Assembly (NCBI GenBank): GCA_030549335.1
Contig: CM060198.1
Span: 48,883,353 to 48,947,352, forward strand
DNA from: Pontederia crassipes
Lineage: Eukaryota; Streptophyta; Magnoliopsida; Commelinales; Pontederiaceae
Length of the DNA: 64,000 bases
Direction of reading: 5' to 3'
The number at the start of each line of letters is the position of its first letter. The first letter of the stretch is position 1. The notes under the pieces are model-generated. The model was not told where the DNA came from, did not search any database, and worked only from the letters and a program-made list of their open reading frames with translations. The position numbers and the translations under genes were made by a program. Positions 10,188 to 22,420 of the stretch are shown here, piece after piece.

Positions 10188-13100
10188 TCACCGACCCATC
10201 AGTGTTCTCCTTACTCTCTCAACAATCTGATTTGTAGCTTGGCTACTTGCCAACGGGAATTCTTGGCTATCATTCGAGAGAAATCTATAGACTTCCCACT
10301 GTCTCTCAGGTGTGGAGTGCCTGCCAATTTCGGCCTGAATAGGACAGAGAGTTTGGTTACAACATGCATATCCTGAATTTCGGAGCATTGCACGACCAAA
10401 CATCCATGAAAGACTAGACTGAAGAAAAATAGTTACTTACAGAAAAGATGCAGATACTAAGGACTCTAAGAGCAAGTGTTACATCATAGAATACAAGTGG
10501 CCTCCCCTTTCCACACATCTCAACGGGGTTAGCAACAAGGAGTTCAATATCTGGACCCCGGTTTACAATCATCACTCTTAAATGACAAAGCATTTCCGTT
10601 CTCAGGCGAGAACAAAGGAAGTCCTGCTTCTCTAAATCAACAACCTTCTTTCCATCTTGCAGAATGAAAAGATCCACCTCCCTCGAGCCCTTCATGTCTG
10701 ACAGGAATCGACCACATACGATCTAAATATATAAGAATAGAATAAACATACATGAGTTTTCAGACTACATCTATAATCTTGGTTACAAACATAATAAACA
10801 TCGACATATCTGAATGCAAAAAAGATCTTGTCTTGAGAGGATTAGTAACAAAAATGAACCCGCAGTAAAAGCCAGGCTCTAGCAGTGTCAAAAGGCAGGC
10901 AAATAATATGGTCCCTCTACTGCTACCAAATAAGTAAAACATTAAATAGAAAAACATAAGGGATATTAAACTGAAGATCAGGAAGTGGAAGACATAAATT
11001 TAACTAATCATAAGTTAAAATAAATAATGACACCTAATTGAACAAAGATCAACATTACACCTTTATGTGTTTATCTGATAAAAAGTTATCATTGACTTAT
11101 ACATCGCTAATGTAACAATAATTATGTTCACATGTCCTGCTTTTTCACCAAGTCACCTATGAATGCAAATTATTATATAGAGATCTCAATTAGCTCAGAA
11201 TTTGATATGCCAATGAAGATCAATTCACATGAATCAGTAAAGAACATCAAGAACATTCCAATTACTTGAAGGTATGACATTGAGAGCAAAAAACAAACAG
11301 CTATACCTGAATATTACAGTCCTTCAAGGTCCGCAGTATGTCATATATGAGGCCCTTCTGATCAACACAATGAATATGAAGAAAACTATGTGAAGGACTC
11401 AATGAATTGTCAATTTTCACACAAGCCTTCTGTACATTCAGATGTGGCCCAACTGAAACTTCATTACTTGGAAGCTCCATCTTGAATAGTTCCTTGGCAA
11501 TTTCTGGTGGAAGAGAAGAGAACCCCTGTTGGAAATCTTCAACTAACTCAATCTCACAGAAGAGAACAGACTCCCCAAAACTTGAACCTAACCTCCCACA
11601 TGTCTCCTCCTGCCTCTTTTTAGTATGCAGAAGATCCCTAGGAAACCAAGTATACATGAATGGAAACTTCATACTCAATGGCCACAAATTTGGAAGAAGG
11701 TTTGAAAAGTTCAGAAGTTCTTTAACAAGGAACCAAAGTAAACTAAGATAATGGTCTCCGAAAGAACAATAACAACAACAACAACAAAGCCTTATCCCAC
11801 TAGGTGGGGTCGGCTACATGGATCATACGACATATTCGTTGATCCATGTTCATGAGATTCGACAGAATTTTACGCTGGCTGTCGGGGCCTAACACAACCC
11901 TCCTCCTTTATCCGAGCTTGGGACCGGCTATAAAACATAGGCGGAGTTGGTCTCTGAAAGAACAACAACAACAAAGCCTTATCCCACTAGGTGGGGTCGG
12001 CTACATGGATCATACGACGCCATTCCGCTCTATTAGTAACCAAACCTTTCGGTATATTATTCACCAATAGATCTTGCTCTATTAGTTCGCCAAGTGTCCG
12101 TCTTGGCCTCCCTCTCCCTCTTTTAATCGGACTCCAGATTATTTGATCTACTCTTCTTACTGGCGCATCTAATGGTCTTCTCTGAACATGACCAAACCAT
12201 CTCAAACGATTCTCTACCATTTTCTCACTAATAGGAGCCACTCCGACTCGTTCACGTATATGGTCATTCCTAATCTTATCTAATCTTGTATGACCACACA
12301 TCCATCTCAACATCCTCATTTCGGCTACCCCCACTTTACGTTCATGTTGAACATAGAATAAAAATTACACTTGCATAACAACTCTTCTAATAGATGGATT
12401 AATCAGGGGAAAAATGATAGACTGAACTACTGGAAATTAAGAGAGGATTAGTGAATTGTCACACCCAATTGAGAGAAAATACTACTATATATATTCCAAA
12501 GTCAGTAAATTGAGTTATAATCTAACAAAATACAAAGCTAAAGCTCCAAGTTTTTTTTTTCACGACATAGGACATTTTTTTAGAAGAATGTGGGAAAATT
12601 ATTCAAGGCAATATAAAATAGCTTTATGCTGGAAATCAAATATCATAATAATGAATGAATTTAAGACAACGACAAAATGTGATAAGAAAAGCTCAAGACA
12701 ATAAAGAGGAGATTATTGAAAGGAAGTGTGCAAATTCTACATGCAAATCGTTCATAGATCACAAGATAACAACTGAGATGCATCACACTCACATGCCATC
12801 TGTGATAAAGAAAAGGTGCACAACTTTGCCATCTGGAGTTGTTGACACCTTGACCCGGTGGATCAGAAGGGTCGAGTTCAGAAAGAACTTTTGTGACATC
12901 TGCGCGAAATTGCAGATTCAATTATCTGTCCACGATTTTTAACAAATTGATATGAGAAAATGGGGCTTCGATCACCATGCAGCAACCCCTTGCGGTTCAC
13001 AGAGATCAGCTTCAAAAGGTACACTTGCAAAGTCTTGGGTTGATTGAGCAGATCATAATAGAATGGAATCGAAAATGTTGGGCAGAGAGCCATCAAACGA

Positions 13101-16100
13101 CCTTTCAAACTCATCCATTGGATGCTCGCGGAGACTGACCGAGGAACAACCCAAAACAGCAGATAGCACCATTGCCCATCGGTGGACGCATCTAGCAGCG
13201 GTGAACGCATCACCAGAACATTACATATTAACTAGAAAAAGGTGAATCTAACAACGTAGCAGTTAAAACATTATTAATCAAGCAGCATATACTGAACTGA
13301 ACTAAGATTCTGTTCATCTTATATATTTTTTTTAACAAAATCTGAACTTTCTTTAGGCATCTGCAAGAAACCTAGATTCAAACAGCAAAGGTGATCGCTT
13401 CCACATCTAAGATTCACACTGCAGCAATATCTAAGATTTCATACACCTCTTCTGCTCTCAGCTCTCTACTGTATTTTTATTTTACTTTATAAACTAACAT
13501 ATCACTTTGAACCAACATTGAAAATGCTAACAGTAACGCCTCGATACTCACGTCAGTATCACGTGTTCAGAGTCGTTCTAAAACGCTACACAATTTTATA
13601 TAAAATAATTATGCGAAAATATAAACTATAAAATGCGGAACTAATAATAACAATATATAAAAATTCATAATATCAAGGAGCTGGATATGTCCATAACTCC
13701 ACCATACTAAATGTGCGAAAAAATAAAAGCTAATCCAATAATTTAGTAGGACCAAATCCTACACTATGTGCAACAACTCTGTCACTGAATCTGACCAGCT
13801 GCATCACCATATCATCTTCTATCATCTTACCTGCATGAATCCTGATGCAGAAAAAAACTATGAGTATAAAAATACTCAGTACGTAGGGTCTAACCATAAC
13901 CATAAATAATAAATCGATAGTACTCAAAAGTCAATAATCAGTAAGGAATCATAAATAATAGAGTACTTGATAAGACAATATAAGGAGAGCTCAATAATCA
14001 ATAAAATAATATATCAATAAGGCCTTGAATTAATGACAGAGATCATGTAAGAGGTCAATGGACCAATCAATATTAATTATCAACTATGCCTGATCACTAT
14101 GGTGCTATCAAATTTAATAATTTTTAATTCATTTATCGATATAAATGATCATCGGCCAATAACAATTCCTATTTAATTCCATGGGCGGAGGCAAAGTCAA
14201 TCAACGCCAAAATTTGAATAATCAAGATTCAATTCTTTTAAGTTTTAATTTCAATTCAATCTTTGGAGTTATCCGATTCAATAGGGAGCGCTCGGTCAAT
14301 TAAGGAAAACTTTATGTCTCTTTCATGTAGGTCAATGAGGGATCATGTCACGGCAAGTCGCCCTCCAATAATAGTGCTAACAATAGTTTTGTAATGGCGG
14401 GGGACCGTGGCCACCACAGGACAGCCATAACTTTTCTAAAGAAATGACGTCTCAAACCTCTAAGTACACTATTTGCCCATACAGTATTCATATCAATAAC
14501 AATGTGATCCAAGGGACTTAGAGACAATCAGAGAATATGGAGACCTAGCAGTTTTCATCTTTTATCTTGTTACTTAATGGACCTATCTTTAATAATTTAA
14601 TTTAGGTTAAACAAGGATCCAATGAGGAAAAAATTACTAGATCAATACTATGATAAATAACAGGATGAGTGACGGTGACAATAATCTCAAATCAAATCTA
14701 GCAAATTTGATGATGTGAGATATATTCACAATATGATCATAACGATCAGGAATAATTAACTATAATAATTATTTAATTATCTATAATAAAATATCTCAAA
14801 TTACATTTTCTGTCTTTAGAATCCGGTCCGCGTCGGGTGGAAACCGATCCGTGTTCGAAAACTCTCAATATCACCTCGGCCAGGGCAAACCCCGAGCCTG
14901 GTGTGTGGTGAACGCAGACTGGGTTGGCCGGTTCACCCCCAAATGATCGCACCGCATCCCGAGTCGAGCCAAAGCCAGACTCGGGCCAGGCCAATAGGAA
15001 TCCGGGTGGGGTTGGTCAATCCGATCTGATTTTGAGTCCAACTCGATCCGGATTCAATGAAATCTGGGCCGGGTTCTGCCGCTGACGAAGAAGTGCGTCC
15101 CGACGTGACTTTCCGACCACACAAACTATGCCATGCAATGTTCAAACTACGCATATGATACATCAATGAATTCACAGTACGAAGGAGAAGAGGATATGGT
15201 TCCATTTGTGAAAAATCGATGACATAGATATTCTCCCTACGTACCTAAAGTTGGCTGAAAAACCAATTGCAATTCCTTCTCTGAAAACTGTGCGTATGCC
15301 GATTTTTGGACGGCGATTTCTCTTTGTTCACATCCCGAAACTCGTGGCCACCACTTGAAAGTTTTTCTCTTATATGCCGACTTCGAAATCAGCCATCGCA
15401 TGCTCTCAGGGGTGTCTCGGTTTGTGTGCAAATGAGAGAAAAAGAGGGGATTGTGAGTAGAATTCTATTTGGCAGAAAAGAAGTTTCCAGCCACCTTTTA
15501 ATGCCTATTTATAAATGTAGTGATATTTTAGTTCTATTAGGCCTTGGACTCCTTTAGAATTAATCTTGATAATCCATCAATGACTAATCACTTCTTAATT
15601 ATTCAGTTTTATCTTGTTACTTAATAGACCTATCTTTAATAATTTAATTTAGGTTAAACAAGGATCCAATGAGGAAAAAATTACTAGATCAATACTATGA
15701 TAGATAACAGGATGAGTAACGGTGACAATAATCTCAAATCAAATCTAGCAAATTTGATGATGTGAGATCTATTCACAATATGATCATAACGATCAGGAAT
15801 AATTAACTATAATAATTATTTAATTATCTATAATAAAATATCTCAAATTACATTTTCTGTCTTCAGAATCCGGTCCGCGTCGGGTGGAAACCGGTCCGTG
15901 TTCGAAAACTCTCAATATCACCTCGGCCAGGGCAAACCCCGAGCCTGGTGTGTGGTGAACGCAGACTGGGTTGGCCGGTTCACCCCCAAATGATCGCACC
16001 GCATCCCGAGTCGAGCCGAAGCCAGACTCGGGCCAGGCCAATAGGAATCCGGGTGGGGTTGGTCAATCCGATCTGATTTCGAGTCCAACTCGATCCGGAT

Positions 16101-17055
16101 TCAATGAAATCTGGGCCGGGTTCTGCCGCCGACGAAGAAGTGCGTCCCGACGTGACTTTCCGACCACACAAACTATGCCATGCAATGTTCAAACTATGCA
16201 TATGATACATCAATGAATTCACAGTACGAAGGAGAAGAGGATATGGTTCCATTTGTGAAAAATCGATGACATAGAGATTCTCCCTACGTACCTAAAGTTG
16301 GCTGAAAAACTAATTGCAATTCTTCTATGAAAACTGTGCGTATGCCGATTTTTGGATGGCGATTTCTCTTTGTTCACATCCCGAAACTCGTGGCCACCAC
16401 TTGAAAGTTTTTCTCTTATATGCCGACTTCGAAATCAGCCATCGCATGCTCTCAGGGGTGTCTCGGTTTGTGTGCAAATGAGAGAAAAAGAGGGGATTGT
16501 GAGTAGAATTCTATTTGGCAGAAAAGAAGTTTCCAGCCACCTTTTAATGCCTATTTATAAATGTAGTGATATTTTAGTTCTATTAGGCCTTGGACTCCTT
16601 TAGAATTAATCTTGATAATCCATCAATGACTAATCACTTCTTAATTATTCAGTTTTATTTAAATCCGAATTTACTTAACAATCCAATATTTATCTTCATA
16701 AAAATTCTATCTCTTTTCAAATTCCTTCTTATCTATCCAACTTATCCCATAATTTTCATCAATTCGAAATTAAATAATTCCAAAATATTATAATAGGGAT
16801 TTTTAGATCTATTAAAATAAAATAAATATATTTTATTTATTTCCTGAAAATCCAAGTCGTTACACCAACATTGGATTGTACTTTTCCTATCATCCTCTCA
16901 CCTGCACTCGTGATGTAGAGGCCGAACTGGAGAATGACGCGACAAAGATCGCATTCGTGTCCCGTCTGATTGGGGCAGTTGATGGTGACGTCGGTGGGCT
17001 CCCTGTACTTCTTCGCCGGCTGTATCACCACTGCGTCCTCACTCGTCACCCCCAT
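10188..17055 (-). CDS. ACR9/ACR10-like ACT-domain repeat protein, copy 2, six exons, exon 3 frameshifted
   Basis: Exons are 16902-17055, 12976-13191, 12793-12899, 11307-11637, 10441-10722 and 10188-10334, all GT-AG. Apart from one extra base the joined frame would encode about 411 residues, the usual family length. Recognisable parts include NCPNQTGHECDLC, STDGQWCYLLFWVVP, DNSLSPSHSFLHIHC, DQKGLIYDILRTLKDCN, VNRGPDIELLVANPVE, GKGRPLVFYDVTLAL, AEIGRHSTPERQWEVY and the terminal TLMGR. Exon 3 is 107 bases against 106 in copy 1. An extra G in ggg (12869-12871) shifts the frame, and reading through would stop five codons into exon 4, giving about 164 residues. The conserved TGLGCD of copy 1 is TGHECD here and VVDLFF is VVHLFF, which suggests relaxed constraint. 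Exons 4-6 are still open, so decay is recent or the extra base is an assembly error. Introns 1 and 3 carry mobile elements. Confidence 0.85.
11768..11948 (-). mobile_element. non-autonomous RTE-derived retroposon in ACR copy 2 intron 3
   Basis: A 181-bp element read on the minus strand ends in a (TTG)n tail at 11768-11785. It is bounded by a 15-bp direct repeat, ggtctcYgaaagaac (11753-11767 and 11949-11963, one difference), which is a retroposon-type target duplication. The 3' end shares CCACCTAGTGGGATAAGGC with the LINE immediately to its right, so it would be mobilised by that LINE type. Confidence 0.75.
11964..12336 (-). mobile_element. 5'-truncated RTE-type LINE, 3' end only
   Basis: A minus-strand open frame (11987-12334) reads MLRWMCGHTR, RERVGVAPI, NRLRWFGHVQRRP and RGRPRRTLGE. 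This is the familiar C-terminal end of reverse-transcriptase proteins from plant RTE LINEs. It is followed by a short 3' end and a (TTG)n tail near 11964-11975. Everything upstream in the element is missing, the usual result of incomplete reverse transcription. Confidence 0.85.
13532..16864. mobile_element. solo LTR, Ty3/gypsy-like, 3.3 kb, in ACR copy 2 intron 1
   Basis: The ends aGTAACGCCTCG and GTCGTTACA match the terminal style of the LTR at 2106-4325. Flanking pentamers are ctaac (13527-13531) and ccaac (16865-16869), one mismatch. A motif of the form ATGAG...CTCAGTA near 13859-13881 is shared with the LTRs at 2106 and 59746. No gag or pol reading is visible. The length is inflated by a 1.05-kb internal tandem duplication; without it the LTR would be about 2.3 kb, close to its relative. 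Confidence 0.65.
14561..16656. repeat. recent 1.05-kb tandem duplication inside the solo LTR
   Basis: The segment 14561-15607 is repeated at 15608-16656 with an offset of 1047 bases. I count roughly 15 differences, close to 1.4 %. Small open frames such as those at 14773-14994 and 15820-16041 are copies of each other and have no coding meaning. Confidence 0.9.
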
Positions 17056-17450
17056 TGCTCTGCCTGCACCGCCCACCACCGACCTCACAACTATTTTGTT
17101 CCTTCGGTCACCGCACACACACTCTCTCCCCCTCTATACTCCCACCTCCGTCCCTCTGTAGCATCGACGTTATCTGCACGTCGCAATGTGGCGGTCTCTT
17201 GCTCGTGTCGCCGACGACGTTGACGGTGGTGGAATAGAGGCTCTTGTTTCGAAGGTAAAACATAATGCGAGAAAAAGATAGAATTTGAGCCCTCTGATTA
17301 AATATTGACAGTAGATCAGAGGATGGATTGTGGTTCTTTGAACAGGACGAGAGATGAAGCGAGGGAGGGTGCCCCGTTGCGTTGCATCGCGACCGCACAT
17401 TTCAATGAAGATATTGTTTCTGTATTAAAAATTGTGAACGACTTGACATA
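17056..17450. promoter_or_regulatory. upstream region of ACR copy 2
   Basis: CT-rich leader and promoter region homologous in its first 160 bases to the region upstream of copy 1. They share, for example, a GTCCCTCTcT...GACGtTATcTGCACGT block near 17150-17185. No strong TATA box is visible. Confidence 0.35.
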
Positions 17451-17589
17451 TTAAAAGAGATTTTGGTTTGTGCTTGTTAAATTTCATGTCGTGGATAAGC
17501 TTTTTTTTACGTAGATTCTTTAAATTGATATTTTATTCTTCTTGATGATCAAGATCGTCAAAAGTTTCGATCAACACTCTGTTCCGTAT

Positions 17590-18264
17590 TATTAACCGTT
17601 TGATAAATGGATAACGATTTAATTAACATATAATGGATTAACTAGTGAATAGTGGATAGCAGATGATGATTAAGGATTAGAGATTGTAATAAATAAGTGT
17701 TTGATAAACTTAGCGGTTCAATGACTCATGAATATAAAATGACATAATTAGACATATGATAAATTATTTAATTTAAGTACTATAGAAATTGTATTATAAT
17801 ATAACCTAAATTAAATATTTATATCTTAATTAAATACAATAAAATTTCACAACTAAGTTTTTGTTAAAATATATAGAAATTTATATTGACAATAAATCTT
17901 ATATAATGCACCATGATATAAAGCATTAATTGCAAAATTATTTTTTATTCATTGTTGACATTTAAATACTTTGTAATTAATTAAGCATGAATATAAAAGA
18001 AATATAGTTAAATGATTATAAAATAAAAATGAGAAAATAATAAGATAAGTTAGAATAATAATATATTTGAATAAGGGTAAAATTAAAAAAAATATATAAA
18101 ATACTAACCTCTAAATGCTAAACGTTAGTAGAAGTAGCTTTTCAATATTTTCATATGAAATGTTAGACACTACTTATTTTTGTCATTTACGAAATAAAAG
18201 AATTAGCGTTTGAACCGCTAAACGCTACTTGAAACACTAATTTTGATGTTACCAAACATAGCCT
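17590..18264. mobile_element. MITE-like element, family with GTTTGGTAA ends
   Basis: The left side reads ccGTTTGATAAat and the right side ends gTTACCAAACatagcc, an imperfect terminal inverted repeat. The AT-rich interior contains repeats of the form CGCTAAACGCTA near 18115-18235. Similar architecture occurs at 36437-37022 and weakly at 58530-58990. The target duplication was not resolved. Confidence 0.45.
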
Positions 18265-18646
18265 AAATTTTAAGGACTTAAGATTTACAATCTTATTATC
18301 TTTTATCGATCTCAACTCAAGGATCTTATTTTAATTTTGATTACACAATCTTAAAATCTTATCTGATCATATAAGATTACTATTTAAATATTAATTATAT
18401 ATATAATACAATTTATTTAGATGTAGTTTAATATTTTTTATTTTAAATATATTTTGATGTAATTTGACTTAAGATTTAATAAAAAAATGACTTAATGCTA
18501 TGCAATTTTGAATTTAAGCGTGACAAATTTATGAAAAGATATTTATTGTTATATATATATATATGTATATATATTAAAATGTAGAGTTTTACGATTCGAT
18601 ACTCTTCGATCTCTTCGATCTCTTCGATAACTATTAAAAACTCATT

Positions 18647-18694
<48 letters not shown>

Positions 18695-19878
18695 TATCTT
18701 TATGCGTACTTCATCTTTTATTTACCAATCATGTATCTATCAAATATTTATATTTATATTATTCATTATCCACTACTCTTATAAGAATCACATGTAAAAA
18801 AATATAACATTTTTATGCAGATAATAGTTAAGTACCATTTACTTCTAATATATTTAAAAATAAACTAATTTATTAGTGTTATACATAATATCAATGGAAA
18901 GTTCGTTAAGTCAAATTAATACCGCTATTGATGAATATTTAAGTAGATAAGGAATAAGAGGAAGGAAAGCTGGAATTTACTATTACTTTAAAATTCCTTT
19001 TTGCTCCAAAAATAGAAATTGTATTCTACAAAACTAAAATTTGATGGCTATAATCAAATTTCTGTCACTAAATAACTAAAACATTTAATATATTTCGTTT
19101 GTTTTCTATTGTGCTGATTGGCTTTGCCTGAATATGCTTTTGTCTTTTTATTAAGTGCTCTTGGCCGTTGGCTTTGTGCAAAGCATAATAACCTTAAAAA
19201 TATCCACCGACAGTGCTTGGACATGTGTTGTCTGTCTGGTGAATCCACGGAGAGAAACAAAATGAGGGAGGTGAGAGAGAAAGAAAGTGGCATAGGAGAG
19301 AAAGCAGAATAATTAGGAAAGAGAAAATACAGGTTTAATAGATCATTGTATGGAAAAATTAAAAATAAATAAGCAACTAGAAATAATATTTATTTTAGAA
19401 AAAAATAGTTTAATAAACATGTTTTACGTTTTAGTTCTGTATATAATAAATTATTATATTTTGTTTTTAAAGAAAAATTATGAGATGAATTGTTAGTTTA
19501 TTCAATAAATATAATAATATAATAAAATAATAATGAAAGGGAATGAGGGGGCAGCGCCCCTCCCCCTCTCCCCTCTCACGTGGGAGAGAAGAGGGGAGGA
19601 AGAAAGGGGGAGGGGAGGGGAGGGGGGTGTGAATTGGTGTATAAAAATTATAATAAAATATCGTAAGTTAATTTTTAGAAAATATGATCACAAACAAGTA
19701 AAAGACGATACGAAGAATCAAAACTCAATTAGACTTAATATATTGACGAGGCTTGACCTAACTCTTTACCTACGTCACCGTTTCGACTTTCCGACTTCGA
19801 GACCGTCGGAGATTCACTAACTTTCTCTTTTTTTATAGGGAGAAATAACTCTTTCTACATCACAATGTTTTCTTCTTT
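18265..19878. other. AT-rich intergenic DNA with (TA)n and a GC-rich island
   Basis: Contains a (TA)n run at 18649-18691, preceded by three copies of CTCTTCGAT (18601-18627). A purine-rich GC island at 19533-19630 contains GGGGGCAGCGCCCC. No gene was recognised. Confidence 0.5.
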
Positions 19879-20589
19879 CAGTACAAAAAAATGACTTTTA
19901 ACAATCATAATTAACAAAAAATTCAAATCTGATCGTTAAATACTATTATTAATGACAAGATAAAAATTTAATCGCCAACAATAAGGATCAGAAATAAATT
20001 GATCTTTAATATTTTTAGGACTTGCCATTAAAAGTTAACAATATGAACAAGATTAGACTAGACATTAAAATATTTAGATTAATGACTATCATTTTATCGT
20101 TAAAAATATTGATGAGTCAAATAAAAATATCTTAAAGATATTTAGAAGATATTTCTTTTTATTTTGTTTTCTTCTTTTAATTTTTATGTTCCTTCTTACC
20201 CAATAATATTCTTAATTATTATTTTAAGATTCAAAATAAAAAATAAACATACTTTATGTTTTAATATTATTCTTCAAGTTTTAATATCATTAATAAAAAG
20301 ATAAACAGATATCTTCACTTTTAATTTTTTATTTTATTTTTGTTAATGTAATTAAGAATATCAATATCTCTCAACACATAATAATTAATAATAATTAATT
20401 ATTTTTACATTTGTTTAACTTTGATTAGAATTTAATATATATTTCTTAAAAAAATATGAAAAGGTAAACACAAAATATTTATTATTTTAAGATCAAAGCA
20501 AAAAAATTACTTTTACTGCTTAATAATCATTAGAGTATAACCAATCATCTAACTTTAACCTAATTTTTTTTACTCTAAGTTCTACCCTG

Positions 20590-21300
20590 TGGTTTCTTTC
20601 ATCTCTTCCCTCGCACCACAACAACATCGAACTTCGATGTGTGTTGCGCCTCCACATGCACAGGCAGACGCCGAGGCTGCCCCTATGCGAGAGGCGGCTG
20701 TCACGCATAGAGGTGGCCCTGACGATCGCCTCTGCGCGAGAGGCGACCTTAACGACTGCCCCTGCATGAGAGCCCCGACGGCTTCCTCTGCGCGTGAGGC
20801 AACCCCGACGGCTGCCCTTGCACGAGAGGCGGTCATTGGGGCCACCTTTGTGCGTGAGGCGGCCACCTCTACATGAGAGGCGCCCCTGACGGCTACCCCT
20901 GCACGAGAGGTGGACTCGACGGCCACCCCTGCGCAAGAGGCGGACATTGGGGCTGCCTTTGCGCATAAGGTGGCCATCAACATCCGCCCTTGTGTGAGAA
21001 GTGGCCATCGCAGAGGGGAGTTTGATGGTTGCCTCACACGCAGAGGCGGCCACCGAGGGCCACCTCACGCGCAGGGGCGGTTGTCGGGGTCGCCTCTCGC
21101 ACAGAGGTGGCCGTCGAAGGATGCCTCTTACGTAGAGGCAGCCGCCGAAGGATGCCTCTCGTGTAGAGTCGGCCCCGACGACCGTCTCTCATGCAGGGGC
21201 GGTCGTCGATGGTTGCCTCATGCACAAAGGCGACCCAACAGTCGCCTCTGTCTCTGAGGCGACTGTGGGTGTTCTGGTCCGCGCCCAATGCGAAGGTTGC
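20590..21300. repeat. GC-rich minisatellite of hairpin-forming ~36-bp units
   Basis: About twenty degenerate units of roughly 30-40 bases. Most carry a small inverted repeat of the form CCTCTGCGCGAGAGG next to a GGCCCCGACGGCT-like spacer. Base composition changes abruptly from the AT-rich flanks. Open frames of up to 182 codons exist on both strands but are only a by-product of the repeat. It lies just upstream of CACTA transposase remains and may belong to that element. Confidence 0.75.
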
Positions 21301-21659
21301 GCTCAAGGACATGTTTTTTCCACATTTTTTTCTCTACTTACACGCACTTGTCCATAGTGGATTGCATGCAATTCTCAGTTTTGCCTGCATTTCTTCCCTT
21401 TCTTTTGGTCTCCACCTTCCTTCTTGTTGAGGTATGATCTTTTTATTTTGGTTTGTGTAAATTTCATTATATGTCCAACCACGTGTATGTGTATGTATCA
21501 ATATTAAAATTGGCGAAGTGAAGAAATAACACATGTGGGCTACTGTTTGGATAATATTTTTCTTCTTATTTTAGTATACTTGTTTGTGTAAATCTTTAAA
21601 TATTCATTATTTATGTATATAAAATTTAAAATTTGTTGATGATACTAATATATTTGTGT

Positions 21660-22420
21660 AGGAAAAATTTGAAAGCGATGAAAGAACTATAGCAAAAATA
21701 GAGAGAACGTATGTACTTCAAATATGTGAAAGATCAGCCAATTCAATAAGCTTTGAAAAATGAGCCTCATAGAATGGACAAAAGAGATTGGGAATAACTT
21801 CTTGAAGAGTATTATAATAGTAAAAGTTTTAAGGTTTGATTAAAATTATTATGATTTCTACTATGATGTTTATATTATATATAATATTATTGTGTATGCT
21901 ATATGTTAATATAGGATGCAAGTGAAAGGAATACAAGAAATAGAGCAAAATTAACTATGCCACACCGCGTTGAAAGAAAGCATTTTAGAACTCATTTATC
22001 AATCGATGTTAATATTAAAATATTAATAATTTTCTTTTATTTTTTACTTGATATCTCATTGTCTTTTATGTAAATGGTGGTAAAGATGGTAACCCACCAA
22101 ATGTTGCAATTATTTTTTTGAGATACGCAAGAAAAATAACAAGAAACCAGATACCATTAAAAAATATGTATGTTTAATAACAATTTTTCATTTATTTTTT
22201 GTGAAATGTGTATTAATATGAGTTTATATTTTTTGTACACTGAAATACAAGATATTGTATAGATCAAAGTGGGGTTATGGCAAAAGAAATGAAAGGAAAT
22301 AGTTCTTCGAAGCATGAATTATTCGATAAGTTACTAAAGAAAATAAATTGTTAAAAGAATGTGTTGCTTGTATGGAAGGTCAATTGCAATAGTTGGTGGA
22401 GTTCATGCATAGTCAAAACT
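21660..22420 (+). mobile_element. CACTA (En/Spm) element remnant with Ptta/En/Spm transposase pieces
   Basis: Plus-strand pieces read RMDKRDWE and EEYYNSKSFK, then after an intron-like gap SERNTRNRAKLTMPHR, then KDGNPPNVAIIF, and finally ENKLLKECVACMEGQLQ. This order matches the C-terminal region of plant Ptta/En/Spm transposase proteins, including the usual (S/D)ERN..NR.KL...HR block and the leucine-rich tail. There is a stop after DWE and another in the tail, so it is decayed. A possible left end (cagtacaaaaaaatgac, near 19879) is close to the CACTA consensus, and a gcgactagt end-like motif lies near 22977, but the boundaries are uncertain. Confidence 0.65.

Noticed and set aside
20520-21068. 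182-codon minus-strand open frame rich in R, G and S
   Set aside because: Lies wholly in the GC-rich minisatellite; both strands and several frames are open because of the repeat, and there is no domain.
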